This document shows, piece by piece, positions 43,842 to 52,619 of a DNA stretch of 63,770 nucleotides. The stretch spans positions 1-63,770 of the forward strand of contig JAKSYS010000343.1 of the NCBI GenBank assembly GCA_022925895.1. Reading direction: 5' to 3'. Every line of letters begins with the position of its first letter. Positions within the stretch are counted from its first letter, which is position 1. This stretch comes from Fragilaria crotonensis. Lineage: Eukaryota > Bacillariophyta > Fragilariophyceae > Fragilariales > Fragilariaceae. The position numbers and the translations under genes were made by a program. The notes under the pieces are model-generated. The model had not been told where the DNA came from. It saw only the letters and a program-made list of their open reading frames with translations, and searched no databases.

Positions 43842-44063
43842 ATGGCTCTCTGTTGCATCGGGGGCGTTTGCGTTCCGTATACAGCGGTGGTTTCAATATC
43901 CTTATGGCAATGGTTATTGGGGAAACTTGCCAATTATGGGTTGCTTCCCAAATCCATCAAGAATCTCCTTGGCAATAGTATGGGAAGTTTGGGTGCAAGT
44001 ATTACTCTTGTTCAGGAACAAAGTCAGCATCAGTCTTTCTCATGCACTCTACATTACTATTGA
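43842..44063 (+). pseudogene. Truncated membrane-anchored thioredoxin gene, copy A (Trx domain lost)
   Basis: Encodes MALCCIGGVCVPYTAVV, a hydrophobic helix (ISLWQWLLGKLANYGLLPKS) and QEQSQHQ, closely matching the first ~65 residues of the copy B protein at 60385. After AGTCAGCATCA the two loci diverge abruptly. Here a stop follows within nine codons and no WCxxCK active site or other thioredoxin sequence appears downstream. A 73-aa membrane micropeptide could still be made; more likely this is a decayed duplicate. The breakpoint is sharp, which suggests deletion or insertion rather than gradual decay. Confidence 0.75.
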
Positions 44064-44594
44064 AGGAGTGAACATCAGCCAGGAATGATGATCAATTACC
44101 AATGAATAATGCACAAAGAATAATCTTTGTAAAACACTTTTCACAACATGAATGCTACAAATAGTATCTGAAATGAATAGCTACTACATTCTTGCCAAGA
44201 ATTACATAATTTCTATTAGCTTTTGCAACCTCATTCTGTCCGTTGCCCGTTTCCAGTAGACCCGATACAAAACCTCTCGCTCCCTAGGCAGCCACCATGC
44301 CTGCTGTTAGAGCGGCTTCTCTCCCGCTTTTCTTGCCATGACATCTCTCCCTAGACGAAAATCCGATTTCTGGATTAAGGATTTCTAAGTGGTTCGAACC
44401 ATCCAAATTTGCCCCGAGTCCACTTGAAACTACCGAAGAACGATACAACAACCGACTCCACGATGAAGCGGAATATCGCCAAGCCACCAATCCGACTCAC
44501 TGGTATCGCTACGCCACTCTTGGACGCTAAACTCCATGCGACTCTGCAAATACAACACTCCTTCGTGCCTTGTTTAATTGAGTTTTGCGAACAG
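44064..44594. other. Gene-free flank left of the inverted-repeat-bounded RT unit
   Basis: About 530 bp. No thioredoxin sequence and no other recognisable gene. Ends at the left 8-bp direct repeat GGTTATTC. Confidence 0.5.
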
Positions 44595-44602
44595 GGTTAT
44601 TC

Positions 44603-44614
44603 CAAGGGTGGCAT
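44603..44614 (+). repeat. Left terminal inverted repeat
   Basis: CAAGGGTGGCAT, the perfect reverse complement of 50156-50167, directly preceded by the direct repeat GGTTATTC. Confidence 0.85.
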
Positions 44615-44949
44615 CACTAGGTTTAAATAAGTAAGGTTTATTAAGGTTTAAATACTAAACCTTGATTTTGTTATTAGACAATTTTAAGGTTTAAATACAG
44701 CAGACAGTGTATAGTAGTCAGTACTCAATGGTGACTCCTATTTCTGTAGTAGCATTGCTGTTCGTTGAGCAAAGCAAGACGATGGCTACTAGCGATTGTG
44801 GATTGTGATGCTGTCCCCATGGTGCATCCCAGTGTGGATTCAACAATTGCAGTGTTACCATCTTCATTGATGTGCCAGCTTAAGTCCCCAAGTTTGTGTT
44901 CAGTGCACCAGATACTGAGTACTATGTGGTACAGTTCGACCATTCCGTC

Positions 44950-47900
44950 ATGATTATGATTGATGCAAATTCCACACTGGAATCGGATAACTCCTTCAAG
45001 GAGTTCGTGGACTCTAATGATTTACACGACCTACATCATTTAGATCCAGCACCATCGACATTCATAGGAGCCAAGAACCGTCGACTAGATTACATATTAG
45101 GTTGTACAAGAACGAAAGAGGCTGTAAGCAGACAAGGAACGTTGTCATATTTCGAAGGACCACAATCAGATCATCGTGGACTATATGTCGACATTGATCT
45201 CAATGAATTATTCGGGATTTCAGTCGATGACCTTCCTATGACCAACGCAAGCAGACGACAGCTCAAGGGTGGCAATCCGGAAACGGTGCAAAGATATCTG
45301 GCATCCATGCGAAAGTATTATGAGCAACACAACATGAAAGAGAGGATAGACCGGCTGTACAATACACAGAAAACCATGACGAGATCACAGGTACGAACAA
45401 TATTGATGTCGTGGGACAATGATCAAGGACGGGCAATGAAGACGGCAGAAGACTCTTTGGCAATCAGGCCGAAGAAATATCAATGGTCGCCTCGCCTTCG
45501 AAACAGTGCAGTTATCATGAGATATTGGAAACTGCGACTTCGCGAACTAAAATATCAAGAAAATTATCAAGCGACCTTCGATAGATGGGAACGACAAATA
45601 CAGGCGAAGGATCGATCGTTTCGACTTCCAGAGAAAGAACAATATATCCCCATCGAAACCGTTCGGCAACGTCTAAACCAGGCTACTCGGGATCTTAGAG
45701 CAACACAGAAGTCAGCAACAGTCACTCGGTCTACATGCTACTATGAGTTGTTAGCAAAGTATGCAGACGACAGTAACGAATTCACCAAATACGAGTCCAA
45801 AAGGAAATACCAGATTGTCAAGCGAACAATTCAGTCAGAAGAAATAAAAGCGCTTCATAGCAAAATTCGGTCAGTAGTCAAACCATCGGAATTCACAGCT
45901 CTGTCTCGGATACAAATACCGCGCAATATAAATTCTGTTCAAGAGACCAAACCAGGAGAGGTAGACGAAACACTCAACACAGCTCCGGAGAACATCATTT
46001 GGGACACTGTAATCACGCGAAAGCAAATTGAGGAACATCTTGTCCGATTTAATAAGGAAGCCTTTCGAGCAGCAGCTGATTCTCCTTGTGGCCATGGTCT
46101 CATTCATGATGCGTTGACATTCACGAGCCTATCACCGGAAGCGGAGACACTCTTATACGGCGAAGTACCAACCGAGTGGTACGGTGACAATATTCTGCTA
46201 AGAGAATTCCTGGCATCGTTCAGAATCCCAGAGACAGTGTTATCAATCGATAGCATCTCCGCCTCACTCTCAGAGGATGACATAAAGAAAGGATTTAAAT
46301 CATGGAAAGAGTCTACGACAACGTCTCCATCAGGGCGTCATCTTGGACATTACAAGGCGCTAATCCAAGACCCTCTACTTCTAACCTGTATGTGCAAGTT
46401 TCTCAACATTGCCATATCACGAGGTATCTCAATTCCACGATGGTGTCAGGCTGTAAACGTCCTTATTGAAAAAGATCACGGACAACCTCGAATCAATCGA
46501 CTTCGGATCATCCACTTATTTGAGGCTGATTACAATCTCTTTTTAAAGATTATGTGGGGGTCGAGACTGGTTCAAAGAGCGGTTCATATGGATTTATTGA
46601 ATCCAGGTCAACATGGTTCGGTACCTGGGCGGACTACCATGGATCCCATCATGCTAAATCAATTGACAACAGATATGTGCAGAGTTTTCAAGATCAACTA
46701 CGCAAGATTCGACAACGATGCCTCGGCGTGCTTTGACAGAATTATTGTTGCCTTAGCGATGTTGGCAGCGCGTAGGTGTGGTATGCCAAAGAACGCGGTC
46801 CGATCACATGCTAAGTCGTTGGAGCTCATGCGATATACTGTGAAAACGGTATATGGAATTTCAGAAACATCATACAGTGGAACTCCATTCGAACCCTTGT
46901 TTGGAACAGGCCAGGGCAGCGGTGCATCTCCCGCCGTGTGGCTTACTCTCGTGGTTATTTTATTGAACACTCTTGATCGAATCATTCCAGATCGCATCAG
47001 TTTTCGATCGCCGGATGGAACGCTGGTCCATAATAGGTTAGTAGATGCATTCGTGGACGATACAGCTCTTGGTTTCACCGACGATGGATCGAGATCCATA
47101 GATCAACTTGTGTCCTCCCTTGAAACAATTGCCCAAACGTGGGAAAAGCTGCTTCATTTTTCTGGCGGAGCATTAAATTTGAGCAAATGTTCGTGGTATG
47201 CGATGATATGGGATTGGAAGAATGGCAGACCGCACTTACGAGATATATCATCATCTGATCCGGAGGTACATCTGACACAAGGGTCAAGCGCAACACCAGT
47301 TACTATCAAGCGGCAGGATCTCACACAATCAACGAGGATTCTTGGGGTCCATCAAAATCCGATAGGAGACTTTCACGATCACGTATCAGTTCTTAAAGCA
47401 AAAGCCGACCAATTCTCAAGATATTTGAAATCGCCAAGATTACAACCATCGGACATACGGGTTTTTCACAAGACAGTATACGCACCGGCTATGAAATATT
47501 CCCTACCTGCCTTAGCGGTCGATGAGGAGGAACTGGAGAAAATACAGACCAAGATTATACCAACAATTGTACAACGTCTCGGTCTCAGCAGTAAACTACC
47601 AACAGCCATACGACACGGTCCGATATCAATGGGGGGACTCGGAATTATCGACTTAAGAACGGAATACGGCATCGAGATGATCCGGATGTTCCGTAACGCC
47701 ATTTACAGTCAAACAGAAGTGGGGAAACTTCTTCTCATGCAGGTGCAAGCATCTCAAATGGAGGCCGGTATTCCAAATCCACTACTTGAGGAACCCCATA
47801 TCCATATACCGTATCTCACTCCTACTTGGGTGTTATCCATGAGACAATTTATGTCGAATCACAATATCACCATTACACTTACTAACACGTTATCTATGTC

Positions 47901-49896
47901 GCTTCACAGTCCTCGTGACGCTTTTATAATGGCACCAGCGGGGATCGACGCGTACACGTCCACTCAGCAGAAGGATATCAATTTAGTTCGCATGTATCTA
48001 CAAGTCACGACACTAGCGGATATGACGGATCCATCGAGCTTGAATACAATCACCCAGTGGGCATTACAGGCCACGAGACCAGACGGTTTCATAAACAATC
48101 CATCATGGCCGCGACAATCTGATCCGAGTGCGTCACAGCGACGGCTTTGGCGCCGATTTATAACATCTAGATTCCTGCGATATGGTCGGTTCTGGAAACG
48201 ACCACCGAGAGTTACACTAAAGGAACTACATGACGAAAAGATAAGAGATACATCGGAGATGAACCCTATTGACGATATGTCGACTCTGATAAAGCGACTT
48301 CCGATCGGAAAACGACGACTTTTGTCTCACTTGCAACAAGTGTCGGATAATGACAATGTATGGAGGGTTTTAAGCCAGAAAAGTCCAATCACAGTAGCGA
48401 CTGATGGAGGTCTTAAAGGAAAGCAGGGTACGTTTGGTTGGCAAGTAAGATCCTCGTCAAATGACGTACTAGCTGAAGGCGCAGGGCCGATTGATGGACC
48501 TTTTGACGTCGCGAACTCGACACGGTGCGAACTGGGTGGCTGCGCTGCAGCGTTCCTATTTTTATCCCTGTTACAGCAGATGTGGGGATGTAGACACAAA
48601 TGCAGGATAAGATGGGTTACAGACAGTAAATCAGCCATCGCTAAAGTGGCAAAAAAGCTACAATATGAACCCCATCGACGACAGAACCAACCAGACAATG
48701 CGGATCTACTGGCACTCATAAAGGAGGGCACCAAGAGCACCCGAAGTAAAATAACATCAGTGTGGGTGAAAGGACATCAATCCGGGTCGGCGATTGCACG
48801 AATTTCCAATCGTCGACAACAGGACGTAATCGGTAACAATCGAGCAGACCACCTCGCGACATGGTACCGCGATCAATCGGGAAAGCGACAGTCCCGCGAG
48901 CGAACTGATCATGAGGACGGCGCACATATATCGATCTCCATAAACGGCATTCGCCTCGTAAGCCAACTGGATTCATGCATTCGTTACCATATTGATGGCT
49001 ACCACATAAGACAGTACACTCAGGCGAGGAACAAGTGGAGCAACAAGACGTGGAACACTGTCGACATCGAAGGCCTTGGAGCTTATCGATCGAAATTATC
49101 ACCAGCCGACCAAATTGCACACACAAAGTTTATGTTCGACCAGTGGCACACTGGTGATAAACGGTATAAAGTATCGGCGGTGAAAGATTCCTCCCAACTT
49201 CAGTGTCCATGTTGCAAAGGCGGAAAGGAAACGACAACGCATGTACTTCAATGCGAGGCAAATCCATCGCATGACAAAAGTTTAAAAACATTTCGGGCAG
49301 CAATGGCGGCTTTGACACATCACCCAGTTCATCAGATCATTACGTCTCGTATTACGGCGTGGATAAAAAAGGAGACCCCTGCTTCGATTGATATAGCGGA
49401 ATTCCCATCCAAATTTCGGGTAGGTTTGAAGAAGGCACTTCAAGACCAAGACGACATGGGTTGGGAACAAGCACTCAAAGGCTTTTTGAGCGTAGAATGG
49501 AGGCATCTTTTGACTTACGGAATTGGCGATAATGAGACGGAGCCTGCGAGAGTGGGATTAAAGCGGTTCAAGTCAATTTTGAAGGCGTTCAGTGAACTGG
49601 CTAATTCCCTATGGAAGGCTCGCAACCAAGTTTTACATGGGTCCAACGAAAAAGATATGCAGGCCATTCAAAACGCAGAAGATGCGGAGATCAGAGACAT
49701 GCTGTACCAACACCCAGAGCTGATACCGGCATCGGATCGTCATTACTGTGAACAGTCTTTAAGCATCATATTGGGGAGATCGGCAACATCACGCAGACGA
49801 TGGCTAAGATTTATGCGACTGGCGAGGGCACGACTAAAAAGAGACGGACAAAGACAAACGCTGATAACGTCTTTCTTCAGAGGTACCACGGAGTAA
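44950..49896 (+). CDS. Non-LTR retrotransposon polyprotein: partial APE endonuclease, RT, RNase H
   Basis: A single open frame of about 5 kb (open from 44896; first ATG at 44950). The N-terminus holds only the second half of an apurinic-type endonuclease: IDANST, RRLDYIL and SDHRGLYVD. The reverse transcriptase core has motif A FDNDASACFDR (about residue 587 from this ATG), motif B GTGQGSGASPAVW and motif C FVDDT (about residue 700). The RNase H domain starts ATDGGLKGKQGTFGW, with later CELGG, TDSKSA and NNRADHLA carrying the catalytic acidic residues. A CPCC-x-H-x-C zinc knuckle follows, as in LINE C-termini. No integrase, protease or LTR is present. The frame is uninterrupted, unlike many neighbours. 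The missing APE N-half implies 5' truncation or an upstream exon I cannot see. Confidence 0.88.
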   Translation: MIMIDANSTLESDNSFKEFVDSNDLHDLHHLDPAPSTFIGAKNRRLDYILGCTRTKEAVSRQGTLSYFEGPQSDHRGLYVDIDLNELFGISVDDLPMTNASRRQLKGGNPETVQRYLASMRKYYEQHNMKERIDRLYNTQKTMTRSQVRTILMSWDNDQGRAMKTAEDSLAIRPKKYQWSPRLRNSAVIMRYWKLRLRELKYQENYQATFDRWERQIQAKDRSFRLPEKEQYIPIETVRQRLNQATRDLRATQKSATVTRSTCYYELLAKYADDSNEFTKYESKRKYQIVKRTIQSEEIKALHSKIRSVVKPSEFTALSRIQIPRNINSVQETKPGEVDETLNTAPENIIWDTVITRKQIEEHLVRFNKEAFRAAADSPCGHGLIHDALTFTSLSPEAETLLYGEVPTEWYGDNILLREFLASFRIPETVLSIDSISASLSEDDIKKGFKSWKESTTTSPSGRHLGHYKALIQDPLLLTCMCKFLNIAISRGISIPRWCQAVNVLIEKDHGQPRINRLRIIHLFEADYNLFLKIMWGSRLVQRAVHMDLLNPGQHGSVPGRTTMDPIMLNQLTTDMCRVFKINYARFDNDASACFDRIIVALAMLAARRCGMPKNAVRSHAKSLELMRYTVKTVYGISETSYSGTPFEPLFGTGQGSGASPAVWLTLVVILLNTLDRIIPDRISFRSPDGTLVHNRLVDAFVDDTALGFTDDGSRSIDQLVSSLETIAQTWEKLLHFSGGALNLSKCSWYAMIWDWKNGRPHLRDISSSDPEVHLTQGSSATPVTIKRQDLTQSTRILGVHQNPIGDFHDHVSVLKAKADQFSRYLKSPRLQPSDIRVFHKTVYAPAMKYSLPALAVDEEELEKIQTKIIPTIVQRLGLSSKLPTAIRHGPISMGGLGIIDLRTEYGIEMIRMFRNAIYSQTEVGKLLLMQVQASQMEAGIPNPLLEEPHIHIPYLTPTWVLSMRQFMSNHNITITLTNTLSMSLHSPRDAFIMAPAGIDAYTSTQQKDINLVRMYLQVTTLADMTDPSSLNTITQWALQATRPDGFINNPSWPRQSDPSASQRRLWRRFITSRFLRYGRFWKRPPRVTLKELHDEKIRDTSEMNPIDDMSTLIKRLPIGKRRLLSHLQQVSDNDNVWRVLSQKSPITVATDGGLKGKQGTFGWQVRSSSNDVLAEGAGPIDGPFDVANSTRCELGGCAAAFLFLSLLQQMWGCRHKCRIRWVTDSKSAIAKVAKKLQYEPHRRQNQPDNADLLALIKEGTKSTRSKITSVWVKGHQSGSAIARISNRRQQDVIGNNRADHLATWYRDQSGKRQSRERTDHEDGAHISISINGIRLVSQLDSCIRYHIDGYHIRQYTQARNKWSNKTWNTVDIEGLGAYRSKLSPADQIAHTKFMFDQWHTGDKRYKVSAVKDSSQLQCPCCKGGKETTTHVLQCEANPSHDKSLKTFRAAMAALTHHPVHQIITSRITAWIKKETPASIDIAEFPSKFRVGLKKALQDQDDMGWEQALKGFLSVEWRHLLTYGIGDNETEPARVGLKRFKSILKAFSELANSLWKARNQVLHGSNEKDMQAIQNAEDAEIRDMLYQHPELIPASDRHYCEQSLSIILGRSATSRRRWLRFMRLARARLKRDGQRQTLITSFFRGTTE

Positions 49897-50155
49897 AACA
49901 CGACAGGCGACATCATGTACACTAGCTTAGATAAGTTGTCGCGATCCTGCAATATGGATTGGCCGCAACAGGGTACACACGCCGAACTTGACAAAAGTTT
50001 GGCGGCGGTGCAAAACCCAATAATTAGGTTCTATTTATTTATTTATCTATGTGGTACAGTACTACTACAGCCTCTTATTAGGTTTATTAAGGTTTAATTA
50101 AGGTTTAAACACTCAAACCTTAAACCTTATTTGAGACAGACAAGAAATTAGGTTT

Positions 50156-50167
50156 ATGCCACCCTTG
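50156..50167 (-). repeat. Right terminal inverted repeat
   Basis: ATGCCACCCTTG, the perfect reverse complement of 44603-44614, directly followed by the direct repeat GGTTATTC. Confidence 0.85.
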
Positions 50168-50175
50168 GGTTATTC

Positions 50176-51624
50176 CAAACCACTGGATTTTGCAAACCAG
50201 CAATGGAAAAACACGTAGGAATTTGAATTAGTGTCCGTGATCGCCATGCCAGTACAGTGCCTGTTGCAGTACGACAGTACACTATCAGATCTGCCGTGCT
50301 TGATGCGAAGTCGCAAAGTCTCAATCACATTAGAGTTATGGTTATCATACCTGGTACTACAACTACGTGGGATGTTCATACCCTCAAATAAAAACTCATT
50401 TACATATTTCAAATCGCCCTCATTTAGATCTATTTGAGTGAATATGAGGACATCAACTGCAATATGGACCCCTGCTGGCAAATAGCAAGTACTTTCGTGG
50501 ACCCAGATTCGCGATGTACGTAAACGATTGAGATCTATCTTGGTAGGTCGCGTTAATTCGCACTCGAATAGGGTGCCTCGTCAACTTCAATACTCGGAGT
50601 TCTCGCCACTCGCCACTCTCACGGATTAGCCTTGCCCCTTGCCACAACAGAGGACATTTTTATGCTGCCACTTGAGAACCCAACCTGACACTCTTTCCTT
50701 AGATGAGTGCATAGACTCATTCCAGTACTTTTGTGGTTCCATATTCGCGATGTTTGCCATTCGAACAGATGATATAGGACGCGTGAATACTTTCTCGAAT
50801 ACCATGTCTCCTACGTAGTGTACTCGGAGTAATCGTGTAGTCGCCAGTCTCACGAATTAGCCTTGCCACAACTGAGGACATTTTTATGCTGCCACTTGAG
50901 AACCCAACCTGACACTCTTTCCGTAGTTGGAAGCATAGTCTCATATTCAGTACTTTTGTGGTCCCATATTCGCGATGTTTGCCATTTGAACAGATGACAT
51001 AGGACGCGTGAATACTTTCTCGAATATCATGTCTCCTACGTAGCGTACTCGGAGTACCCGTGTAGTCGCCAGTCTCACGAATTAGCCTTGCCACAACCGA
51101 GGACATGTTTATGCTGCCACTTGAGAACCCAACCTGACACTCTTTCCGTAGTTGGAAGCATAGTCTCATACTCAGTACTTGTGTGGTCCCAGATTCGCGA
51201 TGTTTGTCATGTGAACAGATGACATAGGTCACGTTAATACTTTCTCGAATATGGTGTCTCCTAAACTTCAAAACTCGGAGTACTCGGAATCAGCCTTGCC
51301 ACAACTGTGGACACTGGTGTGCTGCAATTTGAGAACCCAACCTTCTGTCTTTGAGGAGCTGGGAGCATAGTCTCATATTCAGTACTTTCGTGATTCCAGG
51401 TTCGCGATATTTGTCACGTGAACAAACGAGATAGGTCGCGTGAAAACGTTCTTGAGTTAGGTGTCTTCTAAACAGAATTCTCGGAGTACTCGAGTAGTTG
51501 TCATTCTCACGACTTTGCCTAGCCGCAACTGTTTGAGAACCCAACCTGACACTCTTTCCGTAGCTGGAAGCATAGTCTCATAATTATTGTCTGACAACCT
51601 TGGTTGACCTCCTCTTCTTTCAAT
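50176..51624. other. Gene-free stretch with ~220 bp tandem array
   Basis: Between the RT unit and the secreted-protein gene. Apart from the array at 50470-51590 nothing is recognised. Confidence 0.5.
50470..51590. repeat. Tandem array, about five units of ~210-228 bp
   Basis: Blocks containing TTGCCACAACNGAGGACATT, TTGAGAACCCAACCTGACAC, CATATTCGCGATGTTTGCCA and an ACTCGGAGTA word recur near 50641, 50868, 51091, 51299 and 51525. The middle copies are over 90% alike, the outer ones more diverged. On the minus strand the central copies keep one open frame (50717-51271) with a ~75-residue period. Confidence 0.9.
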
Positions 51625-52619
51625 ATGAGATTCTGTTATTTCGAAATCGCTAGTCTCATTCCCTTGCTTTTGGCCAATGCGGCTGCGGTAAGTTCATGTC
51701 TCTCTGACCTCCGTCGACAGGAAGAATGACCTATCACATGCTCGCCGCATAATGTATCACATGCTCTCTGCATAATGCACTAACACCACCCTCCTTTTGC
51801 GACTCACTTTCTTCATCTTGATGAATGGTTTTTGCAATCGTCTGACAGGTGCGCCTCGGTTATACTGCACCCTTAACGGAGGATCAGCAACGTACCGACG
51901 AGACTTTGATCGTATCCGTGTCTCAAGGCGAGGATCCGACCGAGTCGATGGAATACGACGTGAGAGAACTCACTGGCACGTCCACTTTTCAAGTTGATCC
52001 GGACATCACCCGGCCTCAGCTTGTCTCAGCTCATACCAAATGGCTCTTTTGCACGAGTGCATTTTGGGCTCTGACAAACGGGAAATGCGAAAAGACACAG
52101 AAGTTCGTCCCTCAAGGGTACTTTTTCGAAACAGGACGCAAGATGCCGGACGGTACAAACTGTAAGGGTCTGACTGGTAACGGTGATGTTCCTGTTGTCA
52201 CGACATGTCGAGTCAAGCGGGGTTTGAGGATGGTTATTCCTGTGGTCAACACCCTTTATGTCGCTTGCAACGAGGGAGGTGACATAGAGGATCCGCGCAT
52301 CGGGCCGGCTTACTTGGCAGGGACGTTCAAGAAAACGGTTGTTTATGTGGCTACTCTCGATGGCAAGGAAATCGACGAAAAAAGTTTGCTTAACGTCTTG
52401 ACTCAAGATGGAGATTGGGACTACCGCCTTCCTGGAGACGCCACCTGCGTCGACACGTTCAATTACATCCCAGCCTACAAAGGTTGCCCAGTCGGAGCTG
52501 CTGGGCCGTATGTCTTCTTGAACACCAGGAAGCTTGCGAAAGGCCCCCACCAGCTTGTTTTGATTGGAGAAAGCGATGGATTATGCTCTGCCGTAAAGCA
52601 TAAGTTCACCATCGTCTAA
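51625..52619 (+). CDS. Secreted protein of unknown function (one intron)
   Basis: Exon 1 (51625-51687) encodes MRFCYFEIASLIPLLLANAA, a signal peptide. A GTAAGT donor and CTGACAG acceptor remove 51688-51848. Exon 2 continues VRLGYTAPLTEDQQRTDETL to a stop at 52617-52619. The mature protein of about 256 aa has at least six Cys residues, in LFCTSAFW, NGKCEKT, NCKGL, TTCRVKRG, TCVDTFNYIP and KGCPVGAAGP, suggesting disulfides. I do not recognise the family; beta-rich composition only. The frame is intact and no membrane segment follows the leader, so it is probably extracellular or wall-associated. It lies just right of the ~220 bp tandem array. Confidence 0.75.
51688..51848 (+). other. Intron of secreted-protein gene
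   Basis: 161 bp, phase 0, GTAAGT donor directly after the signal-peptide exon and CTGACAG acceptor. Confidence 0.85.

Larger units (their letters stand above)
44595..50175 (+). mobile_element. 5.6 kb unit with 12-bp TIRs and 8-bp TSD, carrying a reverse transcriptase
   Basis: Left CAAGGGTGGCAT (44603-44614) and right ATGCCACCCTTG (50156-50167) are perfect inverted repeats. GGTTATTC flanks both sides (44595-44602 and 50168-50175). The boundary can slide: 11-bp TIR with 10-bp TSD, or 13 with 6. Subterminal AAGGTTTA/TAAACCTT words occur in both ends (for example 44632-44690 and 50088-50125). CA-starting TIRs with 8-bp TSDs fit hAT-type DNA transposons, yet the only protein inside is an APE-RT-RNase H polyprotein. 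The simplest reading is a 5'-truncated LINE nested in a short hAT-type MITE. A single composite element is the alternative. Confidence 0.8.

Noticed and set aside
44595-50175. LTR retrotransposon
   Set aside because: There are no long direct terminal repeats, no gag, protease or integrase, and the RT is followed by RNase H and a LINE-type zinc knuckle after an APE-type endonuclease.
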